Source: CAYLLT01 sp964591605
GTDB lineage: Bacteria; Planctomycetota; Phycisphaerae; UBA1845; PWPN01
Direction: 5' to 3'
Assembly (NCBI GenBank): GCA_964591605.1
Contig: CAZQEN010000031.1
Coordinates: 1-34,272 of the forward strand
DNA: 34,272 bases
The notes under the pieces are model-generated. The model was given only the letters and a program-made list of their open reading frames with translations. It ran no database searches and was not told the origin of the DNA. Below are positions 1 to 8,522 of the stretch, in pieces. Each line of letters opens with the position of its first letter. Within the stretch, counting starts at the first letter, position 1. Position numbers and translations under genes: made by a program.

Positions 1-562
1 CATGCGACAGCTCCGCCCCCTTGGGCCGGCCAGTCGTCCCACTGGTGTACATGATGACCGCCGTCGCCTTCGGCTCCATCGCAGCGGGCCGTTCCAGGAG
101 CGGACCGTCTCGAGCCATCTGCTCGAGCGCGACCGAGCCCTCCGGAAGGGGTTCAGCAAAGGCACCCCTCGATGCCATGATGAAACTCGTGCAGCAGTCG
201 ACGACCCGCCAACCCATCAACCCCGCGGTCACGGCATCGCCCCCCACCACCAGTGAGCGGGCCTGGCTGTGGTCGAGCTGATACGCCACCTCGTCGGCCG
301 CCAGCAGCGTGCACAGCGACACCACGGTGCCGCCCGCATAGAGCGTCCCGAAGTAGGCGATCGTGAAAGCCACGCCGTTCGGCACCATGATGGCAACCTT
401 GTCTCCCGGTTCGACACCCTGCTCGATCAGCGCGCCGGCAAAGCGCCGGACCCGGGTTTCCAGCTCGGCATACGTCAGCGTGTACTGATCCATACGGGCA
501 GCGATCTGGGCAGGCGTCGCGCGCGCGGTCTCCACCAACAGGTTGCTGAGGACTGGTTCCAT
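1..562 (-). CDS. Acyl-CoA synthetase / AMP-dependent ligase, N-terminal part
   Basis: This is the first 187 residues of an AMP-forming acyl-CoA or carboxylate-CoA ligase; the rest lies beyond the left edge. The reading frame starts at ATG 560-562, with a purine-rich GGAGAGGGG just before it, and stays open to base 1. Visible family features are a typical N-terminal segment (DQYTLTYAELETRVRRFAGA), the region VAIMVPNGVAFTIAYFGTLYAGG, and at the cut end the AMP-binding P-loop YTSGTTGRPKGAELSH. The enzyme would activate a carboxylic acid to its CoA thioester using ATP in the cytosol. It lies downstream of the GntR/LacI regulator on the same strand (gap 107 bp) and could be co-transcribed with it. 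Divergent beta-oxidation genes make a role in feeding that pathway plausible. The family is secure; the substrate is unknown. Confidence 0.9.
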   Translation of the reverse strand, partial: MEPVLSNLLVETARATPAQIAARMDQYTLTYAELETRVRRFAGALIEQGVEPGDKVAIMVPNGVAFTIAYFGTLYAGGTVVSLCTLLAADEVAYQLDHSQARSLVVGGDAVTAGLMGWRVVDCCTSFIMASRGAFAEPLPEGSVALEQMARDGPLLERPAAMEPKATAVIMYTSGTTGRPKGAELSH

Positions 563-669
563 GGCCCCTCTCCGAACGAACCCGTGGATACCGCGGCTGC
601 ACAGCGGGAACCACGAAGGGATACTGCAACAGATGGTGTGGCGGCCTTCGGCGTGCGTCACTGGCGGCT

Positions 670-1800
670 TTACACGGCGGCCACTTGAGCGGAGCGCCGC
701 AAAGCCGCGCCGCACGACTCCCGAACGATCAACTGGCAGCCAAGCAGCGTCTCCCGCGGCGGCAGATGCGGATCCGCCACACGGTCGAGCATGACCTTGA
801 CGGCCATTTTGCCAATATAGCGCGTGGGTTGACGCATTGTCGTCAGGCCCACGGGCAGATGAGACGTGAGCTCGCTGTCGTCAAAGCCCACGATCCGCAC
901 ATCCTCCGGAACGCGGATCCCCAGGACGGCCAGGTTGAGCATGAACGACTCGGCCAGCCGGTCATTGACGCAGACGAAGGCCTCCGCCCTGGAGTTCTTC
1001 ATCAGGGTGGCCACATAGGTGCGATCGCTGGCGTCCCAACGATTTACCCATGCGGGGTCGGGATCGATGCCGTAGGTCCGGAGAGCGTCCTGGTAGCCGG
1101 CAATTCGAGCGGAGATGGTGCTGGCGGTGTAGTCCGGCGCCAGGAAGTGCACCCGACGCAGACCCATGCCGAGCAGGTGAGACGTGATGACCCGTTCCGC
1201 ACTCCGGCTGTCGCTGCCGACCAGGTCGAACGGACTACGCATCGGGTAGTCGTAGATATCGCGATCGAGCAGCACCACCGGAATGCCGGCCTTTTGGAGC
1301 CGATCAGTGATCTGGACGTTGATGGACATCTGCTCGGGGGGAACCTCCAACGCGCCAAAGAAGACGCCGGCCACCTTCCGCGCGATCGCCTGTTCGCAGA
1401 ACTGTTCGACTTTGGAGAGGATGACATCCCGGCCCGGGGTCATCCCGCCCGCCAGGAGTAGACCGTAACCGTTGGATTCCGACTGATGCACGATTTCGTC
1501 GCAGATGGAGGCGAACACGCCGCGGCTCGGCCGGGGTACGAGGAGGCCAAAGAGGGTACCGCGCTCAACGGGGGTCTGGCTGACGAAGGAACCCACGCCG
1601 CGACGCCGGACGAGGTATCCGGCCTGTTCAAGGTCGCGTAAGGCCCGGGCGACGGTAATCCGCGAAGTCTGGTAGCGCAGCCCGAGTTCCGCTTCGGTCG
1701 GAATGCGCTGGCCGGACTCGTACCGGCCTGTCACAATCGCGGACTGCAGCTCCTCGAAGATCTGGCGGTGTTTGGGTCTGGATTGGGCATTCCGCACCAC
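670..1800 (-). CDS. GntR-type winged-helix regulator with LacI-like sensor domain
   Basis: A 376-residue transcription factor of the hybrid GntR/LacI class. Residues about 8-78 form the GntR winged helix (IFEELQSAIVTGRYESGQ, then PTEAELGLRYQTSRITVARA, then the wing RRRGVGSFV). Residues about 82-365 resemble the periplasmic-binding-protein-like sugar sensor of LacI/AraR proteins (VVLLDRDIYD, FVCVNDRLAESFM, RIVGFDDSELTSHLP, TTMRQP). Such proteins are usually repressors released by a small carbohydrate ligand. The start is GTG at 1798-1800, or GTG at 1795-1797, which is better spaced from GGAGAG at 1805-1810. A dyad centred at 1835.5 lies immediately upstream and is the obvious candidate for autoregulation and for control of the divergent symporter operon. 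The ligand is unknown. Confidence 0.92.
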   Translation of the reverse strand: MVRNAQSRPKHRQIFEELQSAIVTGRYESGQRIPTEAELGLRYQTSRITVARALRDLEQAGYLVRRRGVGSFVSQTPVERGTLFGLLVPRPSRGVFASICDEIVHQSESNGYGLLLAGGMTPGRDVILSKVEQFCEQAIARKVAGVFFGALEVPPEQMSINVQITDRLQKAGIPVVLLDRDIYDYPMRSPFDLVGSDSRSAERVITSHLLGMGLRRVHFLAPDYTASTISARIAGYQDALRTYGIDPDPAWVNRWDASDRTYVATLMKNSRAEAFVCVNDRLAESFMLNLAVLGIRVPEDVRIVGFDDSELTSHLPVGLTTMRQPTRYIGKMAVKVMLDRVADPHLPPRETLLGCQLIVRESCGAALRRSAQVAAV

Positions 1801-2245
1801 GAAGCTCTCCGACCGACACGGACGCGGTAATGATATATCATCAATCCGGCCGTGTCCCCTATCCTATCAAGACCCGCTCCCGGGGTCAACCTGCTATCAA
1901 TAGTTTGATCGACCGTAAGGTTGTTTCAGGCCAACACTTCGGGCAATCGGCGGTCACCAATCAAGACGAATGAGCGGTCCAGGATCGATTTCATGCTCCA
2001 TTGAGGCTATTGCATCTGGCCCCGGAATGTATTATCATCGGCTGAGCCATCGTGGGCCGTACTTCTCCGCGGTGATTACCCCCTCGTCTCTCCCCGGGCG
2101 GATCGGTGGCTTACCAGCAACGCGTCACCCCTCCGATGGCCGACGCCAATCGGGTGGAGTGCGGTATTGCTGCTGCAAGGAGCAGGAGTTGAGGCCGGTC
2201 GGCGGGGCCCGCTGTCCCATCTGGCCGCCCAGCCCATCCAAACCG
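1801..2245. other. Divergent intergenic region between regulator and symporter
   Basis: About 445 bp separate the regulator start from the likely symporter start. It holds the concentric dyad at 1815-1856 and a weaker inverted repeat ATCAA-TAGT-TTGAT at 1896-1909. A TATTAT hexamer lies at 2030-2035, without a convincing -35 partner. The symporter frame is open back to 1970, but the translated stretch from 1970 to 2245 does not resemble an SSS N-terminus, so I treat it as non-coding. Confidence 0.5.
1815..1856. promoter_or_regulatory. Candidate operator: two concentric inverted repeats
   Basis: A perfect 12-bp palindrome ATGATATATCAT (1830-1841) is flanked by GACACGG (1815-1821) and its exact complement CCGTGTC (1850-1856). 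Both inverted repeats share the centre 1835.5, giving a 42-bp dyad. It lies 15-56 bp before the GTG start of the GntR/LacI regulator and is AT-rich inside a GC-rich genome. This is what an autoregulatory operator would look like, but binding is inferred. Confidence 0.55.
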
Positions 2246-3925
2246 ATGCTTGCACAAAGCCTACTGCGCGGTTGGGATTTCGGGGTCATCACCGCCTACC
2301 TGGCCGGCATGCTGGCGTTTGGCATTTACTTCTCCCGGCGCAGCACGACGACGGAAGGTTACTTCGTTGGGAACAGATCCTTTCCCGGCTGGGCGGTCGG
2401 CTTGTCCATGTTCGCGACGAGCATCAGTTCGGTGACGTTCCTGGCGATCCCGGGGGCCGCGTTTCTTCTCGACTGGCGACAGCTCGTCCCCAACCTGACC
2501 CTTCCGGTCATCGCCCTGCTGGCGATCGTCTTTGTCATTCCTTTCTTCCGTCGGGGCAGACTGACTTCGGCCTTCGAGTACCTTGAACAGCGTTTCGGGC
2601 CGGCGATCCGTCTGGCGGGGGCGATCGTCTTCATTCTTGTCCAGTTCGTCCGGCTGGGCACGGTTCTTTACCTCGTCTCCATCCCCATGCAGATCCTGAG
2701 CGGTGTCGACGCGACGTGGGTGATTCTCGTTGCCGGGCTGCTGGTGGCGTTTTACACGGTCGCGGGCGGATTCGAGGCGGTCATCTGGATCGATGTGGTC
2801 CAGGCCATCGTTTTGATCGTCGGGGCCATCTCGCCGCTGGTGTTCATCCTGAACGGGCTGCCCGGAGGCTTGGGAGAGGTGCTGCAGGTGGGCATGGAGC
2901 ATCACAAGTTCAGTCTCGGCGAAATGAGCTGGAACCTCGCGGAGCGCACTTTCCCGGTCATGGTTTTGGTGGGTCTTTTGAACTGGGTCAGCGAGTACAC
3001 GACGAATCAGAACGTCGTCCAGCGCTACCTGGCCGCGTCCTCGACGCGTGAGGCCCGCAAAGCCACGCTGATCTGTTGCCTCATGAGCGTGCCGATCTGG
3101 ACCTTCTTCTTTTTCGTAGGAACGAGCCTGTTCGTGTATTACCAGCACCGTCCGGATCCCGCGGTGAGCCAGATGCTGGCCACCGACCAGGTGGACCGGG
3201 TGTTCCCCTATTTCATCGTCACACAGGTTCCCGCCGGCCTGGCGGGGCTGGTGATCGCAGGGTTGCTCGCGGCCACCATGGCCCTGGATTCCAGCGTCAA
3301 CTCCGTGGCGACGGTCAGCGTGGTTGACATCATCAAGCGGCACCTGTGCCCGGGGCGCGACGATGCGTTCTATCTGCGGATGGGGCGCCTCATGTCCGTG
3401 GCGGCGGGGGCGGTGATGATCGTCGGGGCGATGATCTTTGCGCACGTTCCGAAGGAGAGCATGGTCGACCTGAGCCTGACACTGACGGCGCTGCTCTTCG
3501 GCAACGGGCTGGCCGGCGTGTTCCTGGTGGGTTTCCTGACCACACGGGTCAACTACGCGTGCGCCGTCGTCGGCCTGGCGGCGGCGATCGGTCTCGAGGT
3601 CTACCTGGTGCTGTGCAGCTTCAGCCTGCTTCCGCCGTGGATGAGCATCAGTGTGCACCTTTACTGGATCGGGATCCTGGCCAACGTGTTCTTCGCGGTC
3701 GTGGCGTACGGTCTGAGCGTCGCCGCCTCGGCAGGAGTGCGTCTGGCCGGCGGCTCGGGCCGGCTGTCCGACTGGCTCGGCTGCCTGGCCAGGCCGAAAC
3801 CGCTCCACGCTCTTGAGCGCCTGACTGTCTGGACGCTGGCCGAGTTACCCGCCACCAGAGGTATTCCTATCCAGGTCATCGAGGGGGGGCCGCCGGTTGC
3901 GGCCGGATGCGGGAGGACGCCATGA
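2246..3925 (+). CDS. Sodium/solute symporter (SSS family)
   Basis: A polytopic inner-membrane protein of the SSS/SLC5 family that couples uptake of a small organic solute to sodium entry. From ATG 2246 it has 559 residues. The first helix is followed by the family signature GYFVGNRSFPGWAVGLSMFA and TSISSVTFLAIPGAAF. Later hydrophobic helices include AGLAGLVIAGLLAATMALDS and the TM block near LLFGNGLAGVFLVGFL. The frame is open further upstream (to 1970), but those residues look unlike this family and the conserved N-terminus begins at MLAQSLLRGWDFGVI. The stop overlaps the next start (ATGA, 3922-3925), which suggests translational coupling to the aldolase gene. This pairing recalls sialic acid, sugar acid or other keto-acid uptake systems, but the substrate cannot be assigned. 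Confidence 0.9.
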   Translation: MLAQSLLRGWDFGVITAYLAGMLAFGIYFSRRSTTTEGYFVGNRSFPGWAVGLSMFATSISSVTFLAIPGAAFLLDWRQLVPNLTLPVIALLAIVFVIPFFRRGRLTSAFEYLEQRFGPAIRLAGAIVFILVQFVRLGTVLYLVSIPMQILSGVDATWVILVAGLLVAFYTVAGGFEAVIWIDVVQAIVLIVGAISPLVFILNGLPGGLGEVLQVGMEHHKFSLGEMSWNLAERTFPVMVLVGLLNWVSEYTTNQNVVQRYLAASSTREARKATLICCLMSVPIWTFFFFVGTSLFVYYQHRPDPAVSQMLATDQVDRVFPYFIVTQVPAGLAGLVIAGLLAATMALDSSVNSVATVSVVDIIKRHLCPGRDDAFYLRMGRLMSVAAGAVMIVGAMIFAHVPKESMVDLSLTLTALLFGNGLAGVFLVGFLTTRVNYACAVVGLAAAIGLEVYLVLCSFSLLPPWMSISVHLYWIGILANVFFAVVAYGLSVAASAGVRLAGGSGRLSDWLGCLARPKPLHALERLTVWTLAELPATRGIPIQVIEGGPPVAAGCGRTP

Positions 3926-4863
3926 GCCAATTCGCACTGCCCAGGGGGGTGTGGCCGGTGATGTTGACCCCCTTTCAGAACGACCGGTCGATCGACTGGG
4001 AGGCCCTGGCCGCCCTCACCGAGTGGTATCTGCAGGCCGGGGCCGCGGGCATCTTCGCCGATGCCCAGTCAGCAGAAGTGTATGCCCTGACCAACAGCGA
4101 GAAACTGAAGATCGCCAGCACGGTGGTCGACCAGGTGGATGGGCGCGTGCCCGTCATCGCAGCGGGTTTCATCGCCGGATCGCTCGAAGAGCAGGCGGAT
4201 TTCTTCAAGGCCATGGCCTTGACCGGCGTGACCGCGGTGGTGCTGACGACCTGCCAGCTCTCGGCGAACCCGGGCAGCGACGAAGAGTGGATCCGGACGA
4301 CGGAACGGTTCCTGAAGCTCACCGACGACATCCCGCTGGGCCTCTACGAGATGCCCACGCCCTATCACCGTCTTCTCACGCCGGATATGATGCGCTGGGT
4401 CGCCGGCACCGGCCGGTTCGTCTTTCACAAGGACACGTGCTGCCAGACTCAGATGCTGGCCGAAAAGATCGCGGCGGTGCACGGAACGCCGCTGCGTTTC
4501 TTCAACGCCGACACCCCGACGCTCCTGGCTTCGCTGCAGGCGGGAGCCGACGGGTTCAGCGGCATCGGAGCCAACTTCGTCCCGGAACTGTACGTGTGGC
4601 TGTGCAGTCGTTTCGAGGATGAACCCGAGAAGGCGGGCCGGCTCCAGGAGTTCCTTCGTGCGGAGAATGCAGCGATGCATCGGAAATACCCGGCCTGCGC
4701 CAAGGTGTTCCTGGGCCTCCGCGGCCTGAGTCTGACTCCGGTGTGCCGGGGCACCGATCGCGCGTTCACGGAGAGCGACCACCAGTGGTTCGCAAGTTTC
4801 CTGGACGCGTCGCGGAAAGCGAACTTCGAGCTGCTCACCGAATCGAGCCCGGTGGGAAGCTGA
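3922..4863 (+). CDS. DapA/NanA-type class I aldolase or dehydratase
   Basis: A 313-residue member of the dihydrodipicolinate synthase/N-acetylneuraminate lyase superfamily, TIM-barrel enzymes that form a Schiff base with a keto acid or aldehyde. The Schiff-base lysine is K170 in FVFHKDTCC and the catalytic tyrosine is Y142 in LYEMP, where most relatives have YNxP. The usual GTTGE loop is replaced by FADAQSAEV, so the carboxylate-recognition site differs from DapA. ATG 3922 is chosen because GGGAGG lies 8 bases before it and it forms an ATGA overlap with the symporter; an in-frame ATG at 3907 is less well placed. Its position between a symporter and beta-oxidation genes suggests cleavage or hydration of the imported compound. 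It is unlikely to be lysine-biosynthetic DapA. The exact reaction is unknown. Confidence 0.85.
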   Translation: MSQFALPRGVWPVMLTPFQNDRSIDWEALAALTEWYLQAGAAGIFADAQSAEVYALTNSEKLKIASTVVDQVDGRVPVIAAGFIAGSLEEQADFFKAMALTGVTAVVLTTCQLSANPGSDEEWIRTTERFLKLTDDIPLGLYEMPTPYHRLLTPDMMRWVAGTGRFVFHKDTCCQTQMLAEKIAAVHGTPLRFFNADTPTLLASLQAGADGFSGIGANFVPELYVWLCSRFEDEPEKAGRLQEFLRAENAAMHRKYPACAKVFLGLRGLSLTPVCRGTDRAFTESDHQWFASFLDASRKANFELLTESSPVGS

Positions 4864-4927
4864 ATCCTGATGACGTTGAATCCTGGGATGGACTCCTCCG
4901 CCCCGCAGACTCGGGAGCCCGGTCAAT

Positions 4928-7084
4928 ATGGTTGCGACCAAGGTCGGATCTGCCTTTGCCCTGGAGATGGAGGCCGGCGGCGTGGCCGTCCTGACGTTTG
5001 ACGCGCCCGGCGCTCCGGTCAACACGTTCAGCCGGGCCCACCTGCTCGAGCTCGAAGCTTCGGTCGATGCTCTCGCCGGGGCGTCCGATGTGAGCGGGCT
5101 GGTGCTGCGTAGCCGGAAACCGAACAATTTCGTTGCCGGGGCCGATCTGCACGAGATCCTGGCCGCATCGGGCGCCGACGTGCAGACAAGGCGCGGGCTC
5201 GTCGAGCGAGGTCACGCCGTGTTCAACCGCGTCAGCCGGCTCCCGTTTCCCACCGTGGCCGCGATCGACGGCATGTGCGTCGGCGGCGGGCTCGAATGCG
5301 TGCTGGCCTTCGACTATCGGCTGGTCAGCGACAACCCCCGCACCGAACTGGGCGCCCCGGAAGTCAAAATCGGGCTGATCCCCGGCTGGGGAGGAACACA
5401 GCGGCTCCCCCGGCTGGTGGGCATTGACCGGGCCATCGAGATGATCTGCGAGGGGAGGTCGGTCCCGGCCCGTGAGGCCGTCGACATCGGCCTGGCCTGG
5501 GAGACGGTCCCGGCCGATCACCTCCTCGAAGAAGCAAATCGCATCATCCGCGTCGCCCGCTCCTCGGACGAGTGGCAGCACCAGCGCCAGCGGCGCGAGC
5601 GGCCCATGGGCCTGAGCCCGGACAATCTCGCCTTCAACCGCGCCGTGGCCGGCTCCTACATCCAGGCCCAGACCCGGGGTCACTACCCGGCCTCGACGGC
5701 GGCCGTGGAAGCGATCCTCCACGGATGCAACCTGCCCCTCGAGGAGGGGCTGAAGGTGGAGATGGAGAAGTTCCTGCCCCTGATGGATCACGAGATCAGC
5801 CGGAATCTGATCCGCCTGTTTTTCATGGACCAGCGGGTCCGCAAGGACCCGGGCGTGACCACCCGATCGATCTCGCCGCGCCCACTGCGCCGGCCCGCCA
5901 TTCTGGGCGCCGGACAGATGGGGGCGGGCATCACCTTCGCCCATGCACGGCACGGCTTCGACGTGACCATGAATGACGTGAGTGACGCAGCGGTTCGCGC
6001 CGGCCTCGAACGCGTCCGACGGCCGCTCGAAGGGCGCCTCAAGGCGGGGCGGATGTCGCCCGAAGAGGTACTCGACGCGGTGATGCGGGTCCGCACCACC
6101 ACCGACAAGGCAGACGTCAGTCAGTGCGACCTGATCATCGAGGCCGTGATCGAGAAGCGCGAGCTCAAGTGCCAGCTTTTCAGAGAAGTCGAGCAGCTCG
6201 TCGCCCCCGATGCGGTGATCGCCTCGAACACCTCGACGATCTCAATCACCGGCATGGCCCAGGTGCTGCAGCACCCCCATCGCTTCATTGGCATGCATTT
6301 TTTCAATCCGGTCGATCGAATGGCCCTGGTTGAGGTCATCCGCGGCCGCGAGACGTCGGATGAAACCACTGCGGCCGTCGTCGCCCACGCGAAAGCGCTG
6401 GGTAAAAAGCCGATCGTGGTTCAGGACTGCCCGGGCTTCGTCGTGAACCGGTGCCTGCTCCCGTATCTCAACGAGGCACTGCTGCTCGTGGAGGAGGGTG
6501 TCGAGCCCGAGCGGGTGGACCGGGCGGCGATCGTGTTCGGCATGCCGATGGGTCCGATCACGCTGATGGATCTCGTCGGGCTCGACGTAACGCTGCTGGC
6601 GGGCAACGTGCTGGCTGAGGCATATGCCGACCGCGCGGTGACCAGCTCGATCCTGCCCCGGCTCGTCGAGCAGGGGCGACTCGGCCAGAAATCGGGCTCA
6701 GGATTCTTCGTTTACGACCGCCGGAAGCCCGGCCGCGGCCGTCCGGACGGCGTGGTGTCCCACCTGGTCCGCGAGATCGGACGCCGCCCGCAGCCGTCGG
6801 ACGAGCTCACTCTCCAGAAACGCCTGTTCCTTCCGATGCTGACCGAAGCGATCCGCATCGTCGAGGAAAGCGTGGTCCGGCGGCCCGAGGACGTCGACTT
6901 CGCCATGGTTCATGGCACGGGTTTCCCGGCGTTCCGCGGCGGCCCTCTGCGCTGGTGTGACACCCTGGGGGCAGCGGCCATCATCGACCAACTGTCCGAC
7001 TACGAGGCGCTGGGCCGGCGGTTCGCATGTCCGAACCTTCTCGGGGAGATGGCCCGGTCGCAGGGGAAGTTTTTCAGCGATTGA
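4928..7084 (+). CDS. Fused enoyl-CoA hydratase / 3-hydroxyacyl-CoA dehydrogenase (FadJ/FadB-like)
   Basis: A 718-residue bifunctional beta-oxidation enzyme, the length of FadJ/FadB alpha subunits. Residues about 15-190 are the crotonase domain, with the oxyanion-hole stretch NNFVAGADLHEI and the two catalytic glutamates E123 (in GGGLECVLAFDYRL) and E145 (in APEVKIGLIPGWGGTQRLP). Residues about 320-500 are the NAD-binding dehydrogenase domain (AILGAGQMGAGITFA; acidic residue in MNDVS; catalytic histidine in HFFNPVDR). The C-terminal domain carries the familiar GTGFPAFRGG. It hydrates 2-enoyl-CoA and oxidises 3-hydroxyacyl-CoA in the cytosol. It follows the aldolase gene by 64 bp and the thiolase gene follows directly, so the two probably form the usual alpha/beta pair. 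Family and activity are well supported; chain or ring specificity is not. Confidence 0.93.
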   Translation: MVATKVGSAFALEMEAGGVAVLTFDAPGAPVNTFSRAHLLELEASVDALAGASDVSGLVLRSRKPNNFVAGADLHEILAASGADVQTRRGLVERGHAVFNRVSRLPFPTVAAIDGMCVGGGLECVLAFDYRLVSDNPRTELGAPEVKIGLIPGWGGTQRLPRLVGIDRAIEMICEGRSVPAREAVDIGLAWETVPADHLLEEANRIIRVARSSDEWQHQRQRRERPMGLSPDNLAFNRAVAGSYIQAQTRGHYPASTAAVEAILHGCNLPLEEGLKVEMEKFLPLMDHEISRNLIRLFFMDQRVRKDPGVTTRSISPRPLRRPAILGAGQMGAGITFAHARHGFDVTMNDVSDAAVRAGLERVRRPLEGRLKAGRMSPEEVLDAVMRVRTTTDKADVSQCDLIIEAVIEKRELKCQLFREVEQLVAPDAVIASNTSTISITGMAQVLQHPHRFIGMHFFNPVDRMALVEVIRGRETSDETTAAVVAHAKALGKKPIVVQDCPGFVVNRCLLPYLNEALLLVEEGVEPERVDRAAIVFGMPMGPITLMDLVGLDVTLLAGNVLAEAYADRAVTSSILPRLVEQGRLGQKSGSGFFVYDRRKPGRGRPDGVVSHLVREIGRRPQPSDELTLQKRLFLPMLTEAIRIVEESVVRRPEDVDFAMVHGTGFPAFRGGPLRWCDTLGAAAIIDQLSDYEALGRRFACPNLLGEMARSQGKFFSD

Positions 7085-7121
7085 GCAGGACGATCCGGAC
7101 TGGAGATGGAGAGGCAAAAGC

Positions 7122-7137
7122 AGGAGACGGTGAACTG
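7122..7137 (+). promoter_or_regulatory. Ribosome binding site supporting a CTG start
   Basis: AGGAG at 7122-7126 is followed after 8 bases by CTG at 7135, the first codon of the conserved thiolase sequence. No ATG or GTG in this frame lies between the FadJ stop at 7084 and the conserved core. The site therefore favours non-ATG initiation, although TTG 7081 remains possible. Confidence 0.5.
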
Positions 7138-8295
7138 AAAACCGCGGTGATCATCGATGGGGTCCGCACCCCGACCGCCCGAGCCCATCCGGAGACGGGG
7201 TATTTCCGGAACGTGCGCGCCGACGATCTGGCTGCGCACGCCATCGCCGGTCTGCTCCGCAAGACGGGCATCGATCCTGCCCTGGTCGAGAGCGTGTACC
7301 TGGGTTGCGTGCAGCAGCAGGGCGAGCAGGGCTTCAACGTCGCACGCTCCGCCGCGCTGATGGCCGGCCTGCCGGTCGATACGCCGGCGGCGACCATCAA
7401 TCGGCTCTGCGCCTCGGGGCTGAGCTGCATCAATGTGGCGGCTCGGGCGATCATGACCGGTGGCGAGGATGTCCACATCGTCGGCGGCGTCGAGCACATG
7501 GGCCACTATCCGATCGACAAGGATTTTAACCCCAGCCCGCGGGTCTTCTTCAAGAACCACCGGGCGGCGATGATGATGGGCATCACCGCCGAGTATCTGG
7601 CCCGCAAGTATGAAATCTCCCGCGAGGCCCAGGACCATCTGGCCTGTCGCTCGCACCAGCTCGCGCACGCCGCCACGAGCAGCGGGCGGTTTGACGATGA
7701 GATCGTTCCCACCTGGGGACTCGACGAACAGGGCCGTCGCGAACTGTTCCGTGTGGATCAGACGATCCGCTCGGACACGAGCCTCGCGGCACTCAGCGCA
7801 TTGTCCCCCGCATTCGACCCACAGGCGGGAACGATCACGGCGGGCAACAGCTCGCCGCTGAGCGTCGGGGCGTCGGCGCTGCTCATGATGTCGGAGGACA
7901 GGGCCCGCGAGCTTGGCCTGACGCCGAAGGCAAGAATTTGCGCGATGGCCGTCGCGGGGGTTGAACCGTGCGAAATGGGTATCGGGCCGGTCAAATCAAC
8001 CGCCAGAGCACTGCAGCGGGCCGGCCTGACCATGGGCGATATCGACGCAATTGAATTGAACGAGGCCTTCGCCGCGCAGGCTCTGGCGGTCATCCGGTTG
8101 GCGGAGTTCGACGTCGAGAAGGTCAATACATGGGGCGGTGCGATCGCGCTCGGGCACGCGCTGGGATCGAGCGGCGCCCGCCTCATGATTACCCTCGTGC
8201 ACCGCATGAGCGGCCAGGCCGGACAACTCGGCTTGGCGACGCTCTGCGTCGGCGGCGGGCAGGGGGAGACCACCATTGTGGAATCGGGTCCGTGA
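7135..8295 (+). CDS. Acetyl-CoA acyltransferase (thiolase)
   Basis: A thiolase of about 386 residues that cleaves 3-ketoacyl-CoA with CoA. The acyl-accepting cysteine is C92 in NRLCASGL. Other motifs are GNSSPLSVGASALL, NEAFAAQALAV, the active-site histidine in GGAIALGHALGSSGAR, and the second cysteine in LCVGGGQG. The start is unusual. The only upstream in-frame ATG (7027) would overlap the preceding gene by 58 bases. The normal thiolase N-terminus begins with codons at CTG 7135 (KTAVIIDGVRTP), which has AGGAG at 7122-7126 exactly 8 bases before it. TTG 7081, overlapping the upstream stop, is an alternative. Tight linkage to the FadJ-like gene supports a beta-oxidation complex. Confidence 0.92.
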   Translation: MKTAVIIDGVRTPTARAHPETGYFRNVRADDLAAHAIAGLLRKTGIDPALVESVYLGCVQQQGEQGFNVARSAALMAGLPVDTPAATINRLCASGLSCINVAARAIMTGGEDVHIVGGVEHMGHYPIDKDFNPSPRVFFKNHRAAMMMGITAEYLARKYEISREAQDHLACRSHQLAHAATSSGRFDDEIVPTWGLDEQGRRELFRVDQTIRSDTSLAALSALSPAFDPQAGTITAGNSSPLSVGASALLMMSEDRARELGLTPKARICAMAVAGVEPCEMGIGPVKSTARALQRAGLTMGDIDAIELNEAFAAQALAVIRLAEFDVEKVNTWGGAIALGHALGSSGARLMITLVHRMSGQAGQLGLATLCVGGGQGETTIVESGP

Positions 8296-8402
8296 CAGAA
8301 TCGGCGGGATGGCCTGTGGGAAAGTGCTGCCGCCCATGGTGGTGTCCCGATGCATCGCGCTCTCGGCTGTTCGCTACGGCGGATCTCGCCCACGGCGGAC
8401 AC

Positions 8403-8423
8403 GTGCAGGCGAGACGCCTGCAC
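8403..8423. repeat. Perfect 9-bp stem palindrome after the thiolase gene
   Basis: GTGCAGGCG (8403-8411), loop AGA, and CGCCTGCAC (8415-8423) form a perfect hairpin about 110 bp after the thiolase stop. There is no T-run behind it, so it is not a classical Rho-independent terminator. Its form resembles dispersed REP-like palindromes in GC-rich genomes; it may also attenuate transcription between the thiolase and thioesterase genes. Confidence 0.6.
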
Positions 8424-8483
8424 CACAATCGCGCCGGCCCACGCATTGTGTCACGGACCCCTGCCGAGCCATGCGGACTGAGA

Positions 8484-8489
8484 TAAGAT
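8484..8489 (+). promoter_or_regulatory. Candidate -10 element before the thioesterase gene
   Basis: TAAGAT followed by GGAG lies 39 bp before the chosen ATG. It resembles three other TAnnnT(G)GA-type sites found before genes in this window. No convincing -35 hexamer is visible at the usual distance. Confidence 0.25.
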
Positions 8490-8522
8490 GGAGCCATGCC
8501 TGCAACTGTCAAAGGAGCACGT

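Noticed and set aside
1970..2245. 92-residue N-terminal extension of the first symporter
   Set aside because: Sequence is unlike any SSS N-terminus; the conserved first helix begins at ATG 2246.
2261..3808. A 515-residue minus-strand open frame
   Set aside because: Antisense shadow of the first symporter gene; highly charged, no recognisable domain.
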